DNA of 5,315 nt from Nitrospirales bacterium (GTDB taxonomy: Bacteria; Nitrospirota; Nitrospiria; Nitrospirales; UBA2166): NCBI GenBank assembly GCA_029261375.1, contig JAJDBL010000331.1:1-5315 (forward strand), in the 5' to 3' direction. Positions 1-5,032 of this stretch are shown piece after piece; within the stretch, counting starts at the first letter, position 1; each line of letters opens with the position of its first letter. The notes under the pieces were generated by a model. That model was not told where the DNA came from. It made no database searches and saw only the letters and a program-made list of their open reading frames with translations. A program made the translations under genes and the position numbers.

Positions 1-279
1 GAAGCGTCCACATGTACATTTGTCAGAGACGATGAGAGTACGCCTGGGCAATTTCCTGCGTCCACCATTCTCCGGACATCATGTACAGCCCAATCACCTC
101 ATCAACTTGGCCATCGTGACATGAAGATGACGATCTATACCCATCTCCTAAACCGAAGCCCGGTCCAGATGACGCAAGCGATTGAAACTGAAAAATTTAC
201 AGAAGTTGTACTCTCTGGATCACCGGCGTGTTCTGTGGCCATGGATGCAATACTCCATGGATTGTGCGGATCAATCTAA
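1..279 (+). pseudogene. Tyrosine recombinase C-terminal remnant (XerC/IntI-like), left end outside window
   Basis: Frame 1 is open from the first base to a TAA at 277-279, and its middle carries the C-terminal signature of a tyrosine recombinase. LGHRD is at 106-120 and IYTHLLNR at 133-156, with the presumed nucleophilic Tyr codon TAT at 136-138. Integron and XerC-like integrases usually read LLGHxDVKTTMIYTHVLNR here, so this copy seems one residue short (DMKMTIYTH). The upstream STILR (61-75) may be the eroded HTLR/HTFR box, with His replaced. Only about 12 residues separate that Arg from the LGH His, against roughly 22 in intact relatives, which suggests an internal deletion. The tail after NRSPVQ resembles nothing I know and lacks the usual VRSPLD ending. 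It has the same orientation as the following cassette, whereas intI usually points away from its cassettes, so assignment to intI itself is uncertain. Family assignment is firm; loss of function is inferred. Confidence 0.72.
239..260. repeat. Short inverted repeat, 7-bp arms
   Basis: CCATGGA (239-245) and TCCATGG (254-260) form a perfect inverted repeat around an 8-base spacer. It lies between the recombinase remnant and the flavodoxin gene, where an attachment site or operator could sit. The arms are short, the G/A pair just outside does not match, and no T-run follows, so it is not a terminator. It may be chance. Confidence 0.3.
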
Positions 280-309
280 TCATTGTTGTACGACACTAGA
301 GGATTCAAA

Positions 310-870
310 ATGACTGGTGCAATTTTTTTCTCAGGATATTACGGCTGCACCGCTCAATTTGCCTGTTGGTTTGTTGAAGCGACCGGTTTGCCTGTGTTTG
401 ATGTGAACGATGCAAATGCTGACCCATCTAACTACGACTTTTTGATCCTTGGTAGCTCAGTGATAATTTACAAACTGACAATCCGCAAATGGGTAAAAGG
501 GAATTTGGCCGGCATAGAGAACAAACCGGTAATCCTGTTCACCGTTTCTGGTGCGCCGCCCGGGCCGAAACTTGATGCGTGGATTGCTGACAGCCTACCG
601 GAAGACTTAACGTTAAAATTGGAACACGTTGCGTTGCGCGGCAGGCTCAACCTAAAGGAAGTCAGTTGGTGGGTCAGGCTGATTTTGAAAATCGGTGCAT
701 GGAAAAACGATAACCCTGAAGCCAAAAAACATGAACTGGAGGGATTCGACTTCATGGACAAATCCAGCATTGAACCGATAAAAAAGCTGGTTCAACAATT
801 CCAGTCAAGTCAGGCAACATCTTCTAAACAAGTCGGCCATACCCAGGTTACGTCCGAACGAAATACGTAG
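310..870 (+). CDS. Flavodoxin-domain protein, HemG-like, carried as an integron gene cassette
   Basis: The 186-aa product looks like a single flavodoxin fold of the PF12724 type, the group containing the menaquinone-dependent protoporphyrinogen dehydrogenase HemG. The evidence is a hydrophobic first strand followed by an FMN phosphate loop (FFSGYYGCTA, about residues 6-15), a second strand with YDFLILGSS (about 48-56), and the strand NKPVILFTVSG (about 76-86). It also has an aromatic helix with WWVRLILK after a GRL stretch, as in HemG C-termini. The start is the ATG at 310 because AGAGGA stands 6 bases upstream; an in-frame TTG at 283 would add nine residues with no better site. The TAG stop lies inside the attC site, a typical cassette layout. 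FMN-dependent electron transfer is likely, but the partner is unknown and nothing shows a haem role. It looks AT-richer than the gene after it, in line with separate acquisition. No cassette promoter is evident. Confidence 0.8.
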   Translation: MTGAIFFSGYYGCTAQFACWFVEATGLPVFDVNDANADPSNYDFLILGSSVIIYKLTIRKWVKGNLAGIENKPVILFTVSGAPPGPKLDAWIADSLPEDLTLKLEHVALRGRLNLKEVSWWVRLILKIGAWKNDNPEAKKHELEGFDFMDKSSIEPIKKLVQQFQSSQATSSKQVGHTQVTSERNT

Positions 871-923
871 CGGACAAAGTACCCGCTGCGCGTTCACTTT
901 GCCGCTGATGCGGGGCGTTAGCT
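853..923 (+). other. Integron attC recombination site (59-base element)
   Basis: The left arm AGCGGAC (869-875) and right arm GCCGCT (901-906) pair as AGCGG-(A)-C with G-CCGCT, leaving one A bulged. This is the extrahelical base that integron integrases use to choose the strand. The stem continues with CAAAGT (875-880) against ACTTTG (896-901), closing a loop of about 15 bases. The outer core is CGTTAG (916-921), matched on the left by AACG (857-860), so the outer boxes pair only in part: GTTAGCT deviates from GTTRRRY and the left box is weaker. Total length is about 71 bp, within the normal range. The bulge is on the side expected if the cassette gene is the flavodoxin gene upstream, whose stop codon (868-870) is inside the element. 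The expected crossover is in GTTAG near 917. Confidence 0.72.
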
Positions 924-963
924 GATACCGAGGGAGGGCCAGTCACGCTGTAGAGAGGCAGTA

Positions 964-2064
964 ATGAGAATACTCGTGTTGGGCGGATACGGCGGAACGG
1001 GGAAAGTGTTCTGTCGATACCTTCTGAAGGAAACCAGCTTCGATGTGATCATTGCTGGCCGAAATCGGCCAAGAGCAGAAGAATGGGCAGCGAGGTTGAA
1101 GATGGACTTCTCGCCGAATCGAATTTCCGTTCGGCACGTCGACGCGTCAGACCGGAGCAGCCTTCGCGAGGCGTTTCGGAGCATCGATTTTGTTCTGGTG
1201 ACAGCGACCACGACACAGTTTGCGAAGACAATTGCAGAAGCGGCGCTTGAAGCACACATCGATTACCTGGACATCTACTACCTGCAGGATGCCTACTCGG
1301 TTCTCGAATCGTTGAAAGAACGAATTACCGAGACCGGGCAGTGTTTCATTACACAGGCTGGATTCCATCCCGGATTGCCGGCTGCATTTGTCCGGAAAGG
1401 GGCCACCTATTTCGACAACTACGACAGTGCCCTCATCGCTTTCGTGATGAACGCGCGCATCGAGAACCCGGAGTCAGTTTACGAGATCGTGGATTCTTTG
1501 GCCGACTACAAGGCCGACGTCTTCAGCGGAGGTCAATGGAGGCGCGGAACATACAAAGATGCGGTGGCGATTGATTTCGGTCCGACGTTCGGTGTCAAGA
1601 GCTGCGTCCCCCTGGAGATGGTTGAGATCAGACACCTCCCGGAGATGTACCACATGAAGGATGTCGGCGTGTATGCGGCGGGATTCAACTGGTTTGTTGA
1701 CTACATGGTGTTCCCGCTCATCATGCTATCGCAGACGGTTCGCAGGGGCTGGCTCCATCATTTCTGGGCGAAGGCCCTTGTCTGGGGAATTAACCATCTC
1801 TCGCGCGCCAACGAAGGGGTAGTTTTATTGCTTCACGCCAAAGGCGACAAGGGCGGGAAGCGCCAGGAGATCGTCATACGGTCCGAGCACCACAGTGCTT
1901 ACGACTTTACGGTCATCCCAGTGATCGCGACTCTGAAGCAGTATGCTGATGGTTCGATAAGGAGACCGGGCCTCTGGATGATGGGGCATGTCGTAGATCC
2001 AGACCGATTCTTTGGCGACATGGAACGGATGGGCATCAGCATTCAGACTCATATCGTGAAGTAA
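964..2064 (+). CDS. Saccharopine dehydrogenase-family NAD(P)-binding protein
   Basis: The product has 366 aa. It begins with a Rossmann fold whose dinucleotide loop is GGYGGTG (residues 7-13), followed by a basic AGRNR after the second strand. DASDRSSL and the strand FVLVTA (about residues 60-80) match the N-terminal domain of the saccharopine dehydrogenase family (PF03435). GFHPGLPA (133-140) is the conserved turn at the domain boundary in these proteins. A hydrophobic stretch (about 242-275) could associate with membrane. The family contains many uncharacterised oxidoreductases besides lysine-pathway enzymes. No lysine genes are nearby, so the substrate is unknown. AGAGG stands 5 bases before the ATG, 41 bases after the attC. 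It could be a second cassette or a chromosomal gene beside one, but no attC follows it. It appears full length and intact. Confidence 0.85.
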   Translation: MRILVLGGYGGTGKVFCRYLLKETSFDVIIAGRNRPRAEEWAARLKMDFSPNRISVRHVDASDRSSLREAFRSIDFVLVTATTTQFAKTIAEAALEAHIDYLDIYYLQDAYSVLESLKERITETGQCFITQAGFHPGLPAAFVRKGATYFDNYDSALIAFVMNARIENPESVYEIVDSLADYKADVFSGGQWRRGTYKDAVAIDFGPTFGVKSCVPLEMVEIRHLPEMYHMKDVGVYAAGFNWFVDYMVFPLIMLSQTVRRGWLHHFWAKALVWGINHLSRANEGVVLLLHAKGDKGGKRQEIVIRSEHHSAYDFTVIPVIATLKQYADGSIRRPGLWMMGHVVDPDRFFGDMERMGISIQTHIVK

Positions 2065-2112
2065 GGATACTCGCTGGCAGCAAACACTAGAAAGCAAGAT
2101 CATCAACGGTGA

Positions 2113-2554
2113 TGGTCGTTGCGCGATACGACCACTGTTGAATTGGGCCGGGTTCAACCGGCTGTACGACTTACTCGTTTGCGGTGATCGTCATTCGAAT
2201 GAAATGTTCAGTCAATCCACAGGACGCAGTTCCAGACTACTTCCCAAATGAGGGGCATTACACGTTCATGAGGCGTCTTAGGTTCTCAGTGGAGCAGCGC
2301 GTCGCCTCGGAATACGAGATAGAAAAGACCCAGACTACGAAGGCTGTGTAGATTCCTACAAAGAACCAGATTTCGAGGCCTGGGACATATATCGTCACTG
2401 GCTCGTATCACCGTGCCCCGCAGAACAGAAATCTCTATCAGGAGAATGGGGGAACTATCGCGATCGCCGGGCATGCATCACCACGGACGACGACACTTTA
2501 TGATCGTACGAGTGATGGATAACGCTGGACGAGGTTGAGAGGATCGTGATCTAA
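2113..2554 (+). pseudogene. Decayed tyrosine recombinase/integrase (second subfamily)
   Basis: Pieces of one tyrosine recombinase can be read in order on the + strand in shifting frames. DTTTV (2125-2139) resembles the segment before GLRDRALI in transposon- and phage-type integrases. YSFA, and further on DYFP in the same frame, fit the following strand and the VEDYFP turn. A TAG (2349-2351) interrupts that frame. The best part is ENGGT near 2440, then AGHASPRTT and LYDRTSD (2496-2516), with the nucleophilic Tyr codon at 2499-2501. A frameshift near 2517-2520 restores ITLDEVERIVI and a TAA at 2552-2554, the standard end of this subfamily. At least two frameshifts, one stop and internal losses make it non-functional. 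It differs in signature from the remnant at the left edge, so the two are separate acquisitions. The 155 bases from here to the DUF2442 stop hold nothing I can support. Confidence 0.75.
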
Positions 2555-2709
2555 ACCGACTCTAAGATGTCCCAGCCTGGTCCAAGGCACCCATCCTTAC
2601 TTCGAGATGTTGCCAAGACGGAATCTCACGACTGTCATGGCCGGGGTCTTCACTGCGTCTGCAATTTTAGAGGCCCCACCCTTGCTGTTCAGGAGCAATA
2701 GGGAGTGTG

Positions 2710-3009
2710 TTACGCAGGCGTTTCGACAGGAACCACTCCGTCGAGTGGAATATTTTTGTTAAGCTCAGGCCAATGGATACCAAAGTGCCCAATCTCAACC
2801 TTTGCTCGTTGGGAGGGGGTAGCCTCACTCAACCAGGGAAACTTCCAGAGCGGCACAGAAATTTGTCGTCCATCCACGAGATTGACCAGCAATCTTGTGT
2901 CCGTACACCAAACGGCCTGTATTTGGTCAGTCTTATTTTCGTCAAAGATACTCATGTGATACATCTTCCCGTTAGGGCTACTGTGGCTATCATCTGCCCA
3001 CCTCCGCAT
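2710..3009 (-). CDS. DUF2442 domain-containing protein
   Basis: The 99-aa protein matches the DUF2442 pattern. It has a strand-rich stretch with LLVNLVDGRQISVPL, then a FPWL segment, ATPSQRAK, and near the end FGIHWPELNKNI, the family's hallmark G-I-H-W-P-x-L followed by an acidic/polar tail. The start chosen is the ATG at 3009: AGGAGG (3018-3023) lies 8 bases upstream, and the ATG shares one base with the preceding stop (TGATG), implying translational coupling. Later starts at MYHM or MSIF would give the more usual family length, so the first 15-18 residues may be an extension. DUF2442 proteins have no established biochemical function. Many are encoded next to a DUF4160 gene in pairs suspected to be toxin-antitoxin-like, but no DUF4160 protein is visible here. 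It is the last gene of the operon. Confidence 0.82.
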   Translation of the reverse strand: MRRWADDSHSSPNGKMYHMSIFDENKTDQIQAVWCTDTRLLVNLVDGRQISVPLWKFPWLSEATPSQRAKVEIGHFGIHWPELNKNIPLDGVVPVETPA

Positions 3010-3329
3010 CAACTACGCCTCCTGATCGTCTTCAATCGGGTCAATGGTTCTACCGTAATCCCCTCTTCTTTCACTAGCACTCGTACTCTCTCGTCCTTGT
3101 GCTCCCGCATCACACCAGCAAGATTGAGCTCCTGACAGACCTCTGTACACGCCTCAGCGGAAGGGGGAAATTCCTGGTTCATAACCACATCATGACGCTC
3201 CCCTCCCGTGTGGCGTATCACAATGGTTGTCGAAGGATTTCCCTGTTCAAGAATGGCGAGCACTTGCTCGGGAAACTCGGCAAGCAAGTAAGCGGCAATG
3301 GCATCAATCTGGATGGCGGTGTATTTCAT
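3009..3329 (-). CDS. Uncharacterised 106-aa protein, paralogue B of tandem family
   Basis: I do not recognise a named domain. The protein is clearly homologous to the one at 3462-3779. The shared elements are a helix ending in EFPxQVLAI (about residues 18-26), then IVxHTxGxRHDVV (about 36-49), a conserved Cys (about 61-65), MRE near residue 75, and a final strand with LVxxEGxxxxP. The protein is small, soluble and acidic-to-neutral, with no signal peptide or membrane segment. The ATG overlaps the stop of the upstream relic as ATGA, and its own Shine-Dalgarno is poor (GGAG only one base from the ATG), so translation probably depends on coupling. Its stop overlaps the DUF2442 start by one base. 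Function is unknown. Co-translation with DUF2442 suggests a joint role, but nothing here shows toxicity or binding. Confidence 0.75.
   Translation of the reverse strand: MKYTAIQIDAIAAYLLAEFPEQVLAILEQGNPSTTIVIRHTGGERHDVVMNQEFPPSAEACTEVCQELNLAGVMREHKDERVRVLVKEEGITVEPLTRLKTIRRRS
3018..3023 (-). promoter_or_regulatory. Shine-Dalgarno of the DUF2442 gene
   Basis: A full AGGAGG, 8 bases before the ATG at 3009, decides the start of the DUF2442 protein. It lies inside the last codons of the preceding gene, and the spacing is the same as that of the first gene of the operon. Confidence 0.6.
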
Positions 3330-3465
3330 ACTCCGGCAAACTGGAGATGTTCTCTGCTGACGGTAAACTGCGCTTCCTGCGATCTGTTTTTGGACATGAG
3401 TTCAACCATCTGGCGTCGGGTCAGCTCCGCCGCACAATTACGGTGTTCCGTGCATCACTGTTCAT
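3326..3465 (-). pseudogene. Truncated third copy of the tandem family (C-terminal third)
   Basis: Between the two full-length paralogues lies an open stretch (3454-3326) ending in a TGA that forms an ATGA overlap with the next gene. Its product contains NCAAEL, then ELMSKNRSQEAQFTVSRE. This lines up without gaps with the C-terminal part of the upstream protein (CVDEIEK, KLMRENQNQAIQLLVSREG) and with that of paralogue B (CTEVCQ, VMREH, LVKEEG). The first 60 or so residues of the family, including EFPxQVLAI and RHDVV, are missing. An ATG at 3465 overlaps the upstream stop as ATGA but reads only MNSDARN and seven more residues before a TGA at 3421, in the 0 frame relative to the relic's -1 frame. 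The likely history is an internal deletion plus frameshift in a formerly coupled third copy. A 27-aa product from the ATG at 3409 is possible but unsupported by a good ribosome site. Confidence 0.6.
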
Positions 3466-3779
3466 ACCGCGCCCATAGGCGCACGTGGCGCGATGTGTAC
3501 CCCCTCACGACTCACCAGAAGCTGAATGGCTTGGTTCTGGTTCTCACGCATGAGCTTGCTCAAGCAGAGTTTCTCAATCTCGTCCACGCACCGAGCGTTG
3601 TGTCGTAGAAACCCGGGGGTAACAACAACATCATGACGAACCCCCATTGTGTGATGAACAATGAAGATGGGAGAGTTAACCTTCCAGTGAATCGCCAGGA
3701 CTTGATGGGGAAACTCGCCAACAAGGTAGTCCGCAATCTCTTCAACGGGATTGTGCTTCTCTGGTAGGTGTTTCAGCAT
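3462..3779 (-). CDS. Uncharacterised 105-aa protein, paralogue A of tandem family
   Basis: This is the first gene of the leftward operon. It has no domain I can name. The protein shares with paralogue B the order DYLxxEFPxQVLAI (about residues 17-30), IVHHTMGVRHDVV (about 40-52), a Cys near residue 64, LMREN (76-80), and LVSREGVHIAP (88-98). Three His residues (42, 43 and 49) cluster around the conserved RHD; only one of the HH pair and the RHD His are shared with B. No signal peptide or membrane helix is seen. The start at 3779 is chosen because AGGAGG (3788-3793) stands 8 bases upstream. The frame stays open to an ATG at 3863, but the added Ala-rich stretch has no match in B. The stop overlaps an ATG as ATGA, leading into the truncated copy. 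Function is unknown; a regulatory or toxin-antitoxin-like role with DUF2442 is only a guess. Confidence 0.75.
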   Translation of the reverse strand: MLKHLPEKHNPVEEIADYLVGEFPHQVLAIHWKVNSPIFIVHHTMGVRHDVVVTPGFLRHNARCVDEIEKLCLSKLMRENQNQAIQLLVSREGVHIAPRAPMGAV

Positions 3780-3787
3780 GACTGAAA

Positions 3788-3793
3788 CCTCCT
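3788..3793 (-). promoter_or_regulatory. Shine-Dalgarno of paralogue A
   Basis: A complete AGGAGG, 8 bases before the ATG at 3779, is the strongest ribosome site in the operon. It fixes the start of the first gene against the longer in-frame ATG at 3863. Confidence 0.65.
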
Positions 3794-3894
3794 TCTGGCA
3801 GGTATTGAGATACCGGAAACTGTGGGAGGCTGCCGCTGCTCCCATCGCCTCACCCATCGGCATCTTGGTGGAGATTTGGAAAGATGGGACCAGA

Positions 3895-3928
3895 ATTATG
3901 CCCTCTTTCCGGTGTGATGTATATCACA
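3895..3928 (-). promoter_or_regulatory. CRP-like palindrome with candidate -10 box upstream of the operon
   Basis: TGTGATATACATCACA on the - strand (3928-3913) is an exact match to TGTGA-N6-TCACA, the consensus half-sites of CRP-type regulators. A candidate -10 box, CATAAT (3900-3895), lies downstream toward the operon, which starts about 115 bases further on. With that -10, the palindrome centre falls near -32, overlapping the -35 position rather than at the classical -41.5 or -61.5. It would then act more naturally as a repressor site, unless another -10 is used. No good -35 with 17-base spacing is seen. The palindrome is observed; the regulator and its effect are inferred. Confidence 0.45.
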
Positions 3929-4205
3929 ACTTATGGTATGCCTGTGTTCCTGAGTCACCTCTCAAATGTGGCACCTCAACGTGGTCAGACTCATATTGGC
4001 TAGGCATGCCGGGCGGCACACCGGAGGGAGGTCCATCGCGTGGGCGGACAACACTACTGCCGGGCAAGCACTTCGCACGCGTAGAATCTAAGCCCTTCGC
4101 TGACGATATGCCCAGGTCAGATTGTGGATTTCTATGACGACAATGAAAACTGACGCCATTCCTAGGTCTGGATCGGCGAAGCGTTCGCCCATCGAGTCAA
4201 TATGA
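3929..4205. other. Intergenic stretch without a supportable gene
   Basis: A + strand frame is open through most of this stretch to 4137, but it starts inside the antisense of paralogue A. It has no ribosome site and gives a low-complexity product rich in Gly, Pro and Ser. A second + strand frame from an ATG at 4143 stops after 20 codons (TGA at 4203) just before the ankyrin similarity starts, in the same frame. It could be the degraded start of that gene, but its product does not look like an ankyrin repeat. No RNA gene, attC or clear promoter is seen. Confidence 0.4.
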
Positions 4206-4414
4206 CGGTCATACGTTGGAGATCTCTACCTCCGCACCCCGTTCTATCTTCCCGCTGAGCACAGGCATACGCTTATTGTGAGGCTCCTGCTTATTGAGAA
4301 AAAACCAAAGTGAACGCACGAGCGGGGAATGGGCTAACCCCGCTTGCGGTGGCCACCCAGAACGGTTACAAGGCAATCACGGCACTCCTCAAAAAATACG
4401 GAGGCACGGAATAG
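4206..4414 (+). pseudogene. Ankyrin-repeat protein remnant with frameshift
   Basis: About two ankyrin repeats can be read across two frames. The first frame gives RTPFYLPAEHRHTLIVRLLLIEK, which follows the TPLhxAAxxGHxxIVxLLLxK pattern with some eroded positions. It runs into an A-run (4299-4304) and then a TGA at 4311. The second frame, after the run, gives VNARAGNGLTPLAVATQNG, then a helix ending ALLKKYGG and a TAG at 4412-4414, a typical C-terminal capping repeat. Adding one A to the six-base run joins the two frames into one continuous product. Upstream, a TGA at 4203 and the lack of further repeats show that the N-terminal part is gone. Intact ankyrin proteins usually carry four or more repeats. 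This is most likely a decayed fragment, though a sequencing error in the A-run would remove the frameshift. It meets the PH-domain gene tail to tail. Confidence 0.7.
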
Positions 4415-4442
4415 CGATCGTCGCGAGGGCCACACTCACTGG

Positions 4443-4473
4443 AAAAAAACAGCGGTAGAGAGGCAGTTGCGCT
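4443..4473 (-). terminator. Weak candidate terminator after the PH-domain gene
   Basis: Read on the - strand, AGCG (4473-4470) can pair with CGCT (4454-4451), followed after one base by seven T (4449-4443). It lies 18 bases past the PH-domain stop. The stem is only 4 bp with a loop of about 15 bases, so any terminator here would be weak. Confidence 0.25.
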
Positions 4474-4490
4474 TGGGCCTTGTTTTGGAC

Positions 4491-4940
4491 TCAACTTGCA
4501 GCGGGATCCACTGGCCGCATGGCCTGAATTCGTGCTTTAACTGCATCAGCGTCCTTGATTCCCCGAAACGAAACCAGGCGTTCTCCATCAGCAGCTTGAA
4601 TGACAACGGTCCCGATCCCTAACATCTTCGCAATTGGTCCCTGGCTGATGCTCATTGCTCGGATCTGTTCAAATTCGAGGCCTCGAATATCTCGCCCGGT
4701 GTAACCGTTTCTGAGCACCACACGTCGAGACGTAAGCACATAATACATCCATCGGCGGAGGAGAGGAGCGCACGCCATTAGGGCAAGCGCTCCGCCGATC
4801 CAGGTCTCCGATCCCGGGACGTCGAAGGCCACCAAAACAGCCCCTCGAAGCACGGCCAGCAGGCTCATCAAATAGAGCCAGGCGAACTGACGCCAGGAGG
4901 GATACGATTTCCATATTACGTGCTCATCATATGTCGGCAT
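4491..4940 (-). CDS. Two-TM bacterial PH-domain (DUF304/bPH2-type) membrane protein
   Basis: The 149-aa protein begins with a short cytoplasmic head containing EHVIWKSYPSW, a common lead-in for these proteins. Two hydrophobic segments follow (about residues 18-39 and 47-66). The soluble C-terminal domain (about 67-142) has the bacterial PH pattern: YVLTSRRVVLRNG, an acidic LEFEQIRAMSISQG turn, then GIGTVVIQAADGE, LVSFRGI and a final helix. It resembles YdbS/YdbT-type and stand-alone DUF304 proteins, whose molecular roles are mostly unknown. The domain should face the cytoplasm next to the inner membrane. The start ATG has GGGAG 9 bases upstream. It lies 92 bases after the arsenite permease stop on the same strand, so co-transcription is possible, but no functional link is known. 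It appears intact. Confidence 0.82.
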   Translation of the reverse strand: MPTYDEHVIWKSYPSWRQFAWLYLMSLLAVLRGAVLVAFDVPGSETWIGGALALMACAPLLRRWMYYVLTSRRVVLRNGYTGRDIRGLEFEQIRAMSISQGPIAKMLGIGTVVIQAADGERLVSFRGIKDADAVKARIQAMRPVDPAAS

Positions 4941-5032
4941 CTCACTCGTCTCCCGCGCGTTTACTCGTTCAGAGAGGTCTGATTCTCAGGCGACTTGGCT
5001 AATCCTCATTACTCCAGAAAGGTCTGCGTCGT

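Noticed and set aside
283..309. A TTG start at 283 for the flavodoxin gene.
   Set aside because: The ATG at 310 has a well-placed AGAGGA, and the flavodoxin fold begins right after it.
1825..2157. A - strand frame of 110 codons over the end of the dehydrogenase gene.
   Set aside because: It is a shadow of the dehydrogenase CDS, which has clear family motifs to its end.
2258..2398. A - strand frame of 46 codons from a GTG, with a convincing single hydrophobic helix (EIWFFVGIYTAFVVWVFSI).
   Set aside because: No ribosome site is visible, and it lies antisense to the decayed recombinase, whose ordered family signatures explain the stretch better. Charged sense codons often give hydrophobic antisense ones.
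2640..2709. Possible terminator after the DUF2442 gene (TTGCT/AGCAA, loop CCTGAAC, on the - strand).
   Set aside because: Only a 5-bp stem, followed by G-rich sequence instead of a T-run.
3099..3608. A + strand frame of 169 codons across the small-gene operon.
   Set aside because: It is the antisense shadow of paralogues A and B, which are supported by mutual homology and strong ribosome sites.
3751..4137. A + strand frame of 128 codons.
   Set aside because: It overlaps the start of paralogue A and its promoter, has no ribosome site, and its product is Gly/Pro/Ser-rich without domain features.
4321..4343. A 7-bp hairpin AGCGGGG/CCCCGCT with a CTAAC in the loop, suggestive of an attC piece or terminator.
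   Set aside because: It falls within well-matching ankyrin codons, has no T-run and lacks the two-box attC layout.
4344..4622. A + strand frame of 92 codons after the ankyrin remnant.
   Set aside because: It runs antisense into the PH-domain gene and in the wrong frame through the ankyrin segment; no features.
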